In this document: positions 1 through 8,071 of the stretch, piece after piece | Layout of the letters: each line of letters begins with the position of its first letter | Position numbering within the stretch: position 1 is the first letter of the stretch | Source: Selenomonas sp. | GTDB taxonomy: Bacteria; Bacillota_C; Negativicutes; Selenomonadales; Selenomonadaceae | DNA length: 25,182 bases | NCBI RefSeq assembly: GCF_024699275.1 | Contig: NZ_JAILPX010000055.1 | Location: 1 to 25,182, forward strand | Direction: 5' to 3' | Notes under the pieces: model-generated | The model's database searches: none | What the model saw: the letters and a program-made list of their open reading frames with translations, nothing else | Told to the model about the DNA's origin: nothing | Program-made: the position numbers and the translations under genes

Positions 1-62
1 TCTAATTTAACAATTGTTTCTTCTAGCTTGCGAACATACGCCTGTTCCTCAGGTGTCATCAT
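1..62 (-). CDS. N-terminal fragment of an unknown gene, possibly IS66-type transposase
   Basis: Only the first 20 codons are present; the gene runs off the left edge. Reading the minus strand gives MMTPEEQAYVRKLEETIVKL. The start is taken at 62 because a strong AGGAGG site (complement of 71-76) lies about 8 bases upstream; the second ATG at 59 is also possible. The short peptide is charged and helix-prone, like the coiled-coil N-terminus of IS66-family transposases. That resemblance is from memory and rests on 20 residues, so the identity is weak. The existence of a start here is fairly secure from the ribosome binding site. Confidence 0.5.
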   Translation of the reverse strand, partial: MMTPEEQAYVRKLEETIVKL

Positions 63-113
63 GATTGCCGCCTCCTTTCCATTTTATTTAGTTTATCGTA
101 CATTTGTAAGAGA

Positions 114-142
114 TTCTTAAACTACTGGTGAATAGTTACAAT
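114..142 (+). promoter_or_regulatory. Possible promoter for the GH3/beta-PGM unit
   Basis: TTCTTA at 114-119 and TACAAT at 137-142 are separated by 17 bases. The -10 is good and the -35 is poor. It would give a leader of about 100 bases before the GH3 start at 251. I saw no better pair between 63 and 250, and nothing else clear in that stretch. Confidence 0.3.
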
Positions 143-250
143 CTCTTTAATCGGGCCATTACGGACCATTCGGTCAAGTCCACGACATTCCGCTCCATTC
201 TTGATTTTATATTCTAAGTTTTGCTGATGGTTTTTATTGGGAGGTTTATT

Positions 251-1945
251 ATGTGTAAGATTGATTTGGCCACTGCACCGTTTTATTTGACGGCAGAGGA
301 TATAAAATGGGTGGAAGAAACCAGGGATAATATGACCTTGGAAGAAAAGATAGGTCAGCTTTTCTGCCCATTGGGTATGAGTCCGGAACAGGCTTATCTG
401 CAACAGGAAATTGTGGACAGGCATGTAGGCGGCATCTTATTTCGCAACGGCAAGGGCAGTGAAATGCAGGCGGTGCATAACTTCCTGCAGCAGCAAAGTA
501 AAATCCCGCTGCTGATTGCAGCAAATTTGGAAGCTGGCGGCGATGGCATTGCCGTGGACGGCACAGCCTTTGGCAAGCAGATGGAAATTGCTGCTGCAGA
601 TGATTGTAAACATGCTTATCGTTTAGGCAAAGTTTCCTGTGCAGAGGGCCGCGCAGTTGGTTGTAACTGGGCATTTGCTCCGGTTGTGGATATTGACAAA
701 AATTATCATAATCCGATTACCAACGTGCGTACCTTGGGCGATGACCCGGATAAGATTATCGCGTTTGCCAAGGAATATATACGGGCTGCCAAGGAAGAAA
801 ATGTGGCCGTTTCCATCAAACATTTTCCGGGCGATGGCATAGACGAGCGTGACCAGCATTTGCTCACTTCCATCAACACCTTGTCCTGTGAGGAATGGGA
901 CGCATCTTACGGCAGGATTTATCAGAAGCTGATTGAGGCTGGGAGCCTTACCGTGATGGTTGGTCATATTGCCATGCCCGCTTATGAGGAAAAATACAGT
1001 CCGGAAAACAAGGAGCGGATAGTTCCTGCCAGTCAGTCTAAAGCGCTTATGCAGAAGGTTTTGCGTGAAAAATTAGGATTTAATGGTCTGATTGTCAGCG
1101 ATGCTACGCCTATGGTGGGCTTTTGTGCAAGCATGAGCCGGGCAGAAGCGGTACCGCTTTGCATTGAAAATGGCTGTGATATGTTTTTATTCAACAAGGA
1201 TTTGGCTGAAGATATCGAATTTATGCATGCCGGCTATGAAAAGGGTCTGCTTAGCCACAAACGGCTGGAAGAAGCCGTGACCAGGATTTTGGCTCTGAAG
1301 GCGTCGTTAAAATTGCATACGGCGCGGAACGATGGTTCATTGGTACGCTCGCAGGACGATTTGCAGGTTCTTCGCAGTGATGAACATGTGGCTTGGGCCA
1401 GAGAATGTGCTGATGCATCGGTTACACTGGTAAAGGATACGCAAAAACTATTGCCGTTGGATGTAAAAAAACAAAAGAGGGTTCTGCTGCAGATATTAGG
1501 CCCGTTTGACTCCAATAAGCGTGTGCAGGCGTATATGACGGAAAAATTAACCCGCGAAGGCTTTGATGTCTATCATTATGAACCGGAACATTTTGGTATG
1601 CATTTGGATAATGTTGCTGATATAAAACGTAAATACGATTTGGTTCTCTATATCGGCAATGTGGAAAATGCCAGCAACCAGACCACAGCCCGTATTCAGT
1701 GGGAAACCTTCTTTGGTTTGGGCAACAACCTGCCCTGGTTTGTCTATGAGGTGCCAACTTTGTTTATCAGCTTGGCCAACCCTTATCACTTGTTGGACGT
1801 GCCGATGGTCAAGACGTTTATCAATGCCTATTCCAATAATGAATACGTTATGGACGCTGTGGTGGAAAAAATCATGGGACGCAGTGCGTTCAAAGGAAAA
1901 AGTCCTGTTGACCCATTCTGCGGACGCATGGATACGAAATATTGA
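251..1945 (+). CDS. GH3 family beta-N-acetylglucosaminidase-like enzyme (NagZ type)
   Basis: A 564-residue cytoplasmic glycoside hydrolase family 3 protein with no signal peptide. It has an N-terminal TIM-barrel domain (about residues 20-350) and a C-terminal alpha/beta domain (about 390-560). Visible motifs are KHFPGDG from K190, the D201-Q-H203 pair matching the Asp-His acid/base dyad of NagZ-type GH3 enzymes, and LIVSDATPM with the expected nucleophile D284. The usual KHFPGHG has Asp in place of the second His. The start at 251 is chosen because GGGAGG (239-244) precedes it by about 6 bases; an in-frame ATG at 221 has no such site. The family removes beta-linked GlcNAc or other sugars from muropeptides or glycans, and some His-dyad members act as phosphorylases. 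It lies 20 bases before a beta-phosphoglucomutase gene, so it is probably co-transcribed. The exact substrate is not readable from sequence. Confidence 0.88.
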   Translation: MCKIDLATAPFYLTAEDIKWVEETRDNMTLEEKIGQLFCPLGMSPEQAYLQQEIVDRHVGGILFRNGKGSEMQAVHNFLQQQSKIPLLIAANLEAGGDGIAVDGTAFGKQMEIAAADDCKHAYRLGKVSCAEGRAVGCNWAFAPVVDIDKNYHNPITNVRTLGDDPDKIIAFAKEYIRAAKEENVAVSIKHFPGDGIDERDQHLLTSINTLSCEEWDASYGRIYQKLIEAGSLTVMVGHIAMPAYEEKYSPENKERIVPASQSKALMQKVLREKLGFNGLIVSDATPMVGFCASMSRAEAVPLCIENGCDMFLFNKDLAEDIEFMHAGYEKGLLSHKRLEEAVTRILALKASLKLHTARNDGSLVRSQDDLQVLRSDEHVAWARECADASVTLVKDTQKLLPLDVKKQKRVLLQILGPFDSNKRVQAYMTEKLTREGFDVYHYEPEHFGMHLDNVADIKRKYDLVLYIGNVENASNQTTARIQWETFFGLGNNLPWFVYEVPTLFISLANPYHLLDVPMVKTFINAYSNNEYVMDAVVEKIMGRSAFKGKSPVDPFCGRMDTKY

Positions 1946-1965
1946 AAAGTTGAGGTGTTTAGTAA

Positions 1966-2601
1966 ATGCGTGGAATTATCTTTGACTTAGATGGTGTAAT
2001 CTGTCATACGGATACCTATCATTTTTTGGCCTGGCGGGCTGTTGCGGAGGGGTTAAATATACCCTTTGATGAGAAACTTAATGAACGCCTGCGGGGGGTA
2101 AGCCGGGCAGAAAGTCTGGAGATTATACTAAAAAACGGCGGTGTATCCCTGTCAGACAGTGAAAAAGCGGCTTGGATTGAAGAAAAAAATATTATATATA
2201 GGAAGTTTCTGCAAAATATAACGCCGACTTCTCTGGATAACGAGGTAAAGGAAACATTATTGCGGCTGCGTGATAAGGGCTTGAAACTGGCTATTGGTTC
2301 ATCGAGTCGTAATGCCAAGTTTATTCTGCAGCGGTTAGGCTTGGCCGATTTCTTTGATGCCATATCGGATGGCACGAATATTACGAAGTCCAAACCTGAC
2401 CCGGAAGTATTCCTGAAGGCTGCGGATATGCTGGGCGAAAATCCGCAGGCTTGTTTGGTGGTTGAAGACGCAGAAGCCGGCTTGCAGGCAGCCCATGCCG
2501 GAGGAATGAAGGCGGCAGGCATTGGAACGGCAGCGGGCAATCCTTTGGCAGATTATAAGCTGGATAATTTTGGTGATTTGCTGGCGATTGCCGAGCAGTA
2601 A
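1966..2601 (+). CDS. pgmB: Beta-phosphoglucomutase, HAD superfamily
   Basis: 211 residues, the usual length for beta-phosphoglucomutase, which converts beta-D-glucose 1-phosphate to glucose 6-phosphate in the cytoplasm. HAD motif I is FDLDGV with D7 (nucleophile) and D9 (acid/base). The cap-domain signature RLRGVSRAESL resembles the substrate-binding loop of characterised PgmB. Motif II is IGSSSR, the motif III lysine is in KSKPDPEVF, and motif IV is VVEDAEAG. The start has GAGGTG about 8 bases upstream. Its partner is the GH3 gene just upstream. PgmB usually works with disaccharide phosphorylases, and none of the usual type is in view. A broader sugar-phosphate mutase or phosphatase role cannot be excluded. 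Confidence 0.88.
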   Translation: MRGIIFDLDGVICHTDTYHFLAWRAVAEGLNIPFDEKLNERLRGVSRAESLEIILKNGGVSLSDSEKAAWIEEKNIIYRKFLQNITPTSLDNEVKETLLRLRDKGLKLAIGSSSRNAKFILQRLGLADFFDAISDGTNITKSKPDPEVFLKAADMLGENPQACLVVEDAEAGLQAAHAGGMKAAGIGTAAGNPLADYKLDNFGDLLAIAEQ

Positions 2602-2655
2602 GAAATGGCAGGCTGATGTATATAGGCAGGGCGCAGAAAAAATTATTTTTTTCTC

Positions 2656-2684
2656 TTGCGCCCGCATTTTAGTTATGATATAAT
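2656..2684 (+). promoter_or_regulatory. Strong promoter for rpsB
   Basis: TTGCGC (2656-2661), 17 bases, then TATAAT (2679-2684), with an extended -10 TG at 2676-2677. This is the best sigma-70/SigA-type promoter in the window. Transcription should begin near 2691, leaving a leader of about 105 bases before the rpsB start. Confidence 0.85.
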
Positions 2685-2709
2685 TTTTCGCGGTGTAAGA
2701 AAAAAGCAT

Positions 2710-2770
2710 GGGTTGCCGATATCTGCCCTGTGCCTCTTGGTATGGAGGTGGTGCAGAAGATGAGGAGCCC
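2710..2770 (+). promoter_or_regulatory. Structured 5' leader of rpsB, possible autoregulatory element
   Basis: GGGTT (2710-2714) can pair with AGCCC (2766-2770) to close a domain. Inside it CCTC at about 2733-2736 can pair with the GAGG of a second Shine-Dalgarno-like site at 2744-2748. Ribosomal protein S2 represses its own mRNA through leader structures in proteobacteria; I know of no established equivalent in this group, so the role is inference. An 18-codon reading frame (2760-2816) starts inside the leader and overlaps the rpsB start in another frame. Confidence 0.4.
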
Positions 2771-2797
2771 AGAAGAAAAAACAGGAGGTGCACCAAC

Positions 2798-3514
2798 ATG
2801 GCAGTTATTTCCATGAAACAGTTACTTGAAGCAGGTGTTCATTTCGGACACCAGACCCGCCGTTGGAACCCGAAGATGGCTAAATACATCTTTACGGAGC
2901 GTAACGGTATCTACATCATCGACCTGCAGAAGACCGTTAAGAAGGTTGATGAAGCATACGCATTCCTGCGCGATGTTGCCGCTGAAGGTAAGAGCATTCT
3001 CTTCGTTGGTACGAAGAAGCAGGCTCAGGAAGCAATCAAAGAAGAAGCTCTCCGTGCAAACATGTTCTTCGTAAATGAACGCTGGCTGGGCGGTATGATG
3101 ACGAACTTCCAGACGATTCAGAAGCGCGTTAGCCGTCTGAAGGAACTGGAAGCTATGGAAGCTGATGGTACTTTCGAAGTTCTGACGAAGAAAGAAGTAC
3201 AGAGCCTCCGTCATGAGATGGAGAAACTCGAGAAGTATCTCGGTGGTATCAAAGAAATGAACAAGCTCCCGGGTGCTCTGTTCGTAGTAGATCCGCGCAA
3301 AGAGCGTATCGCTGTAGCAGAAGCTCGTAAGCTCAATATTCCTATCGTTGCTATCGTTGACACGAACTGCGATCCGGATGAAATCGACTATGTAATTCCG
3401 GGTAATGATGACGCTATTCGTGCGGTGAAGCTGCTGACTGGCCGTATGGCTGATGCCATCATGGAAGGCCGTCAGGGTGAAGGCGGCGACGCTGAAGAAG
3501 CTGCCGCTGAGTAA
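2798..3514 (+). CDS. rpsB: 30S ribosomal protein S2
   Basis: 238 residues beginning [20 protein letters not shown], the classic S2 N-terminus, followed by [12 protein letters not shown] and IIDLQKT. The C-terminal half has [20 protein letters not shown] and [17 protein letters not shown]2 binds the back of the 30S subunit late in assembly and is needed with S1 for initiation. The start is set by AGGAGGTG at 2783-2790. The frame is open back to 2708, but the conserved N-terminus and the ribosome binding site decide for 2798. Codon use is highly biased, as expected for a highly expressed gene. The acidic, Ala-rich tail is normal. It precedes tsf, as in most bacteria. Confidence 0.98.
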   Translation: MAVISMKQLLEAGVHFGHQTRRWNPKMAKYIFTERNGIYIIDLQKTVKKVDEAYAFLRDVAAEGKSILFVGTKKQAQEAIKEEALRANMFFVNERWLGGMMTNFQTIQKRVSRLKELEAMEADGTFEVLTKKEVQSLRHEMEKLEKYLGGIKEMNKLPGALFVVDPRKERIAVAEARKLNIPIVAIVDTNCDPDEIDYVIPGNDDAIRAVKLLTGRMADAIMEGRQGEGGDAEEAAAE

Positions 3515-3543
3515 TTAATTACTCGCTGAAGGTAAAACTTATG

Positions 3544-3574
3544 GGGTAAGGGACTATTATCCCTTACCCTTTTG
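3544..3574 (+). terminator. Hairpin with short T-run between rpsB and tsf
   Basis: A perfect 10-bp stem GGGTAAGGGA/TCCCTTACCC (3544-3553 with 3560-3569), a 6-base loop, then TTTTG. It could terminate part of the transcripts or act as a processing/attenuation point that sets the S2 to EF-Ts ratio. I see no separate clear promoter for tsf, so partial readthrough is likely. Confidence 0.75.
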
Positions 3575-3605
3575 TATTATTTGCGAATTTAGGGAGGAAC
3601 TATAA

Positions 3606-4472
3606 ATGGCAATTACGGCTGCAATGGTTAAGGAACTGCGCGAAAAGACGGGCGCAGGTATGATGGACTGCAAAAAGGCTTTGACGGCCACCGATGGTGA
3701 CGCTGCCAAGGCTGTTGACTGGCTTCGTGAAAAAGGCATTGCCAAGGCTGAGAAGAAAGCTGGCCGTGTAGCTGCTGAAGGTGCTGTAGGCGCTTTTGTT
3801 GCTGCTGATGGCAAGACAGGCTGTGTTGTAGAAATCAACTGTGAAACGGACTTTGCTGCTGGCAATGAACAGTTCAAAGAATTGCTGGCTAAGGTTGCTG
3901 AGCATATCGTTGCTACGAAGCCGGCTGACATGGATGCGCTCAATGATAGCGAAATCGACGGCAAGAAGGTTTCCACGCTGATTACGGAAGCTACGGCTAC
4001 TATTGGCGAAAAGATTTCCCTGCGTCGTTTTGCCTGCTATGAAACGGAAGGAAGACTTGCCAGCTACATCCACATGGGCGGTAAGATCGGCGTTCTGGTC
4101 AATCTGACTGGTGGGGATGAACAGCTGGGCAAGGATATTGCTATGCAGATTGCAGCAGCAGCTCCGATGTCTGTTGACCGCTCTGGCGTAGATGCTTCTG
4201 CTCTGGAACATGAGAAGGAAGTTCTCCGCAAGCAGGCTGAAGAAGAAGGTAAACCGGCAAACATCATCGAACGCATGGTGGAAGGCCGCATCAATAAGTT
4301 CTATAAGGAAGTATGCCTCAACGAACAGATTTTCGTTAAGGATTCCGAAAAGACCATCAAAGACGTTCTGGGTGACGTTAAGGTTACGGAATTCACTCGT
4401 TTCCAGCTGGGTGAAGGCATTGAGAAGAAGCAGGATGACTTCGCCGCTGAAGTTGCTGCTCAGCTCAAATAA
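3606..4472 (+). CDS. tsf: Elongation factor Ts
   Basis: 288 residues, close to the usual 280-295. EF-Ts is the guanine-nucleotide exchange factor that recycles EF-Tu-GDP. The N-terminal UBA-like domain reads MAITAAMVKELREKTGAGMM then DCKKAL (family consensus TGAGMMDCKKAL). GAVGAFV and VEINCETDFA mark the core domain, and a duplicated dimerisation-type domain follows. The start at 3606 has AGGGAGG at 3591-3597. It probably shares the rpsB promoter, with the hairpin at 3544-3574 between them, and it ends at a strong terminator. Confidence 0.98.
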   Translation: MAITAAMVKELREKTGAGMMDCKKALTATDGDAAKAVDWLREKGIAKAEKKAGRVAAEGAVGAFVAADGKTGCVVEINCETDFAAGNEQFKELLAKVAEHIVATKPADMDALNDSEIDGKKVSTLITEATATIGEKISLRRFACYETEGRLASYIHMGGKIGVLVNLTGGDEQLGKDIAMQIAAAAPMSVDRSGVDASALEHEKEVLRKQAEEEGKPANIIERMVEGRINKFYKEVCLNEQIFVKDSEKTIKDVLGDVKVTEFTRFQLGEGIEKKQDDFAAEVAAQLK

Positions 4473-4483
4473 TTGCATTGATT

Positions 4484-4526
4484 GTATAAAGACCTGTCTG
4501 TTTTGCATATAGACAGGTCTTTATAC
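4484..4526 (+). terminator. Terminator after tsf
   Basis: A perfect 16-bp inverted repeat (4484-4499 with 4511-4526, core GACCTGTCT/AGACAGGTC) with an 11-base loop. The core is followed by TTTATAC and the stem base is A/T-rich on both sides, so it may work in both directions. Confidence 0.85.
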
Positions 4527-4552
4527 TTACTCAATGTTTTTCGGGAAAATAG

Positions 4553-5382
<830 letters not shown>

Positions 5383-5383
<1 letters not shown>

Positions 5384-5940
5384 TGGTAAAAGAAATCCTT
5401 AGCTCCCATGAAGAGCGTATGCAGAAATCCATCGATGCGTTGAAGCGTGAATTCGGTTCCCTGCGGGCTGGACGTGCTACGCCTTCCTTATTAGACAAGG
5501 TTATGGTTGACTATTATGGTACGCCGACACCGGTGAACCAGATTGCCAAGGTGGCTGTTCCGGAACCGCGCATGATTATGATTCAGCCCTATGAAAAAAC
5601 CATGCTGCATGAAGTGGAAGTGGCCATCATGAAATCGGATTTAGGGTTATCCCCAAACTCCGATGGTACGGCTATTCGTCTGGCTATTCCGGCTTTGACA
5701 CAGGAACGTCGTCAGGATTTGGTAAAGACCGTTAACAAGAAGGCTGAAGAGGCCAAGGTAGCTATTCGTAACATTCGCCGTGATGGTAACGATGCCATCA
5801 AAAAATTGGAAAAGGCCAAGGAAATTACCGAGGATGAATCCAAGAAAGCCCAGGAATCCATGCAGAAGCTGGCAGACAAATACGTTAAGACGGTGGATAC
5901 TGCCCGTGATGGTAAAGAAAAGGAAGTCATGGAAGTTTGA
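5383..5940 (+). CDS. frr: Ribosome recycling factor
   Basis: 185 residues, the standard length. RRF acts with EF-G to split post-termination ribosomes. Recognisable parts are the N-terminal helix with REFGSLRAGRATPSLLD, VDYYGTPTPVNQIA and EPRMIMIQPYE of the small domain, and the long C-terminal helices containing AKVAIRNIRRDGNDAIKKLE. Its ATG overlaps the pyrH stop (TAATG) with GTAGGAGGT upstream, so it is translationally coupled. Its stop overlaps the next small gene (TGATG). Confidence 0.98.
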
Positions 5941-6152
5941 TGATGCTGGATATAGAGGCACTGCCCTGGAAACAGGCGGCAGCCAGCCTGCAGGAAGCAA
6001 ACATTTCCTACACAATTGAAATGACTCGTCCCACCAGGAATTTTTTCCCCGTGGATGAGAATAGACTGTATGTTGTCCGGCAGCGTGTGGCAGCAGATGG
6101 TAAGTTAATGCTGACGCTGGCGGCTAAACAGGTTCCTATGGAGGAGGTGTAA
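5940..6152 (+). CDS. Small protein of unknown function between frr and ferredoxin
   Basis: A 70-residue open frame, MMLDIEALPWKQAAASLQEA at the start and ending KQVPMEEV. I do not recognise a family. It starts at an ATGATG that overlaps the frr stop, so it probably depends on coupling; no strong ribosome binding site precedes it. It ends 2 bases before the ferredoxin ATG, and the GGAGGAGG that drives ferredoxin translation lies in its last codons. It has no membrane segment or cysteine. A central stretch RPTRNFFPVDENRLYVVRQR looks like beta strands. The tight packing in an operon and the normal codon use argue that it is a real gene. The function is unknown. Confidence 0.75.
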   Translation: MMLDIEALPWKQAAASLQEANISYTIEMTRPTRNFFPVDENRLYVVRQRVAADGKLMLTLAAKQVPMEEV

Positions 6153-6154
6153 AA

Positions 6155-6325
6155 ATGGCCTACAAAATTGGTGGGGATTGCATTTCTTGTGGTTCCTGCG
6201 CTGCTACTTGCCCTGTAGAGGCAATCAGCGAAGGAGCTGAACACTATGAAATCGATCCGGATAAGTGCGTAGAATGCGGCGCTTGCGCTGCTGGCTGCCC
6301 GGTATCTGCTATCGAGGCACCCTAA
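6155..6325 (+). CDS. 2[4Fe-4S] ferredoxin, clostridial type
   Basis: A 56-residue protein with two CxxCxxCxxxCP motifs: C9, C12, C15, C19 and C38, C41, C44, C48. Each motif binds one [4Fe-4S] cluster together with a Cys from the other, as in clostridial ferredoxins, which are soluble low-potential electron carriers. The start has GGAGGAGGTG about 6-8 bases upstream. The gene sits inside the operon that also encodes IspG, an enzyme needing reduced ferredoxin or flavodoxin. It may serve IspG, but general use in fermentation (for example pyruvate:ferredoxin oxidoreductase) is equally possible. Confidence 0.96.
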   Translation: MAYKIGGDCISCGSCAATCPVEAISEGAEHYEIDPDKCVECGACAAGCPVSAIEAP

Positions 6326-6331
6326 CGCTAC

Positions 6332-6376
6332 ACAGGCCCTCTGGTGCGATTGGCGGCTGGGGGGCTTGTTTGTTTT
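6332..6376 (+). terminator. Weak terminator or attenuator-like hairpin
   Basis: ACAGGCCCTC (6332-6341) can pair with GGGGGCTTGT (6360-6369) using two G-U pairs, followed by a broken T-run. The 18-base loop makes it weak. It may allow partial readthrough from ferredoxin into uppS. Confidence 0.35.
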
Positions 6377-6406
6377 GAAAAAGTATTTCCTAGTGAGGGA
6401 TTATAT

Positions 6407-7216
6407 ATGCTAAAGAAAATATTGGGGAAAGCCGTTACCACCTTGGCTGGCCGGGATGATTTTGCCATTCCTGAACACGACTCACCGCTGTTCGCTGATG
6501 TGGATTGGGACAGACTTCCGCGTCATGTAGCCGTAATTATGGACGGTAATGGCCGTTGGGCCAAGGGACAGGGAATGCTGCGCACGGCTGGTCATAGTGC
6601 TGGCGTTAAGACCTTGAAAAATATCCTTAAAACGGCTATAGGCCTGCAGTTGGATGCTTTGACGGTTTATGCTTTTTCCACGGAAAATTGGAAGCGGCCG
6701 GAAGCGGAAGTCAACTTCCTGATGAATCTCTTTTCCGAGTACTTGAAAAAAGAATTACAGGAAATGCATGAGGACAATGTGCAGATTCATTTCATTGGCC
6801 GTTTGGAAGGGCTGCCGGCAGCGTTGCAGAAACAGATGCGGGAAGCTGAGGAACTCATGAAGGATAACACTGGCGTGAAGTTCAATATTGCTGCCAATTA
6901 TGGTGGACAGGATGAATTGATTCGGGCAATGCAGAACATCGCTGTTGAGGTGCAGAACGGTAAGCTGAGCCCTGAAGATATCGATGAAGCCCTGCTGGAG
7001 GATAATTTGGATACGGCGGGGAATCTGCCGGTGGACCTTATGATTCGCACCAGTGGGGACATGCGTCTGTCCAACTTCCTGTTGTGGCAGGCGGCTTATG
7101 CAGAATTTTATTTCACGGATGTACCCTGGCCGGAATTTTCCCCGGAGTGTTTTGTGGATGCCATGAAGGCATTTTCTCACCGTGACCGCCGCTTTGGCGG
7201 ACTGGACAATAAATAA
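6407..7216 (+). CDS. uppS: Isoprenyl transferase, undecaprenyl diphosphate synthase
   Basis: 269 residues; a cis-prenyltransferase that condenses isopentenyl diphosphate onto farnesyl diphosphate to make the C55 lipid carrier of cell-wall synthesis. Motifs in order: HVAVIMDGNGRWAKGQG with catalytic D46, GHSAGVKTLK, TVYAFSTENWKRP, and DLMIRTSGDMRLSNFLLWQA followed by YAEFYFTDVPWPEF. The RTSG motif carries Asp-Met where many homologues have Glu-x. The start at 6407 is chosen for GAGGG at 6395-6399; the frame is open to 6344 but nothing supports an earlier start. cdsA follows after 15 bases. Confidence 0.96.
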   Translation: MLKKILGKAVTTLAGRDDFAIPEHDSPLFADVDWDRLPRHVAVIMDGNGRWAKGQGMLRTAGHSAGVKTLKNILKTAIGLQLDALTVYAFSTENWKRPEAEVNFLMNLFSEYLKKELQEMHEDNVQIHFIGRLEGLPAALQKQMREAEELMKDNTGVKFNIAANYGGQDELIRAMQNIAVEVQNGKLSPEDIDEALLEDNLDTAGNLPVDLMIRTSGDMRLSNFLLWQAAYAEFYFTDVPWPEFSPECFVDAMKAFSHRDRRFGGLDNK

Positions 7217-7231
7217 TAGGAGCGTTGCTTT

Positions 7232-8059
7232 TTGTTACTGAGAATAATAACTGGGGTAGTTGGCATTGCTGCCGCTGCGTTTGTCATACAGTCTGGCGGG
7301 GAGATTTTTGCTGGAGCTACCCTATTGTTGATGTTTCTGGCCTGGTTTGAGTATGCGCGGGCGTTTGCTGAGCGAGGGCTGGGCATATCCCTGTTCACGG
7401 GCTTTATTGCCCTGGGGCTTATGTGGTATGCTGCCTGGCAGGTACCGGAATTTTTGGCTGTGGCTTGTCCATTAATCATCATGGTGATGCTGCTGGAAAG
7501 CGTATTGCTTCGCGGCAGTACCACTATTATGGATGCGCTGGCCTCCGGGGCAGGCCTGATCTATATCGGTTTTCCTTTTGCCTGCTTGCTGCTGCTGCGC
7601 AATTTGCTGCCAGATACAACGTTTACCACGGAAATCGGCGATTTCACCTTTGGCAATGCCTTCGTGTGGATTATGTTTATTGGTACCTGGGCCAGCGATA
7701 CCTTTGCTTATTTTACCGGTACTGCTATTGGCCGTCATAAACTCTGTCCTTCGATTAGTCCCAATAAGACCATTGAGGGGTTTCTGGGGTCTTTGGTGGG
7801 AACCACAGCGGTCATAGCCGCATTGGGGTATCTTTTGCAGCTGCCGTTGCCGGAAATGGCAATCCTTGGTCTTCTGGTGGCGGTTTTTGCCACACTGGGA
7901 GACTTGGTGGAATCGGTGGCCAAGCGGTATGTGGGCATCAAGGATTCTGGTAATATCATCCCCGGTCACGGTGGTGTATGGGATAGGTTTGACAGCGTAC
8001 TCTTTACCGCACCATTGGTTTATTATTTTGTCCAGTTCGTAAATCTCTTGGACAAATGA
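7232..8059 (+). CDS. cdsA: Phosphatidate cytidylyltransferase
   Basis: 275 residues with about eight hydrophobic membrane segments. It makes CDP-diacylglycerol from phosphatidic acid and CTP, the branch point of phospholipid synthesis. The C-terminal signature SVAKRYVGIKDSGNIIPGHG then GVWDRFDS is diagnostic. An upstream segment with WASDTFAYFTGTAIGRHKLC and SPNKTIEGFLG is also typical. The start is TTG at 7232 with AGGAG at 7218-7222. It lies between uppS and dxr, as in many Firmicutes. Confidence 0.95.
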   Translation: MLLRIITGVVGIAAAAFVIQSGGEIFAGATLLLMFLAWFEYARAFAERGLGISLFTGFIALGLMWYAAWQVPEFLAVACPLIIMVMLLESVLLRGSTTIMDALASGAGLIYIGFPFACLLLLRNLLPDTTFTTEIGDFTFGNAFVWIMFIGTWASDTFAYFTGTAIGRHKLCPSISPNKTIEGFLGSLVGTTAVIAALGYLLQLPLPEMAILGLLVAVFATLGDLVESVAKRYVGIKDSGNIIPGHGGVWDRFDSVLFTAPLVYYFVQFVNLLDK

Positions 8060-8071
8060 GGAGATTGAATC

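Noticed and set aside
81..109. Minus-strand promoter TTACAA-17-TAAAAT for the first gene
   Set aside because: The boxes are good, but the predicted transcription start would fall inside the ribosome binding site at 71-80, leaving almost no leader. Kept out of the annotation.
2708..2797. In-frame extension of rpsB to an ATG at 2708
   Set aside because: S2 proteins begin with the [24 protein letters not shown] sequence at 2798, which has a strong AGGAGGTG site. The extension has unusual composition and overlaps the leader structure.
3600..4508. 302-codon minus-strand open frame opposite tsf
   Set aside because: It is the complement of a certain gene and its product has no family resemblance. 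It runs into the tsf terminator.
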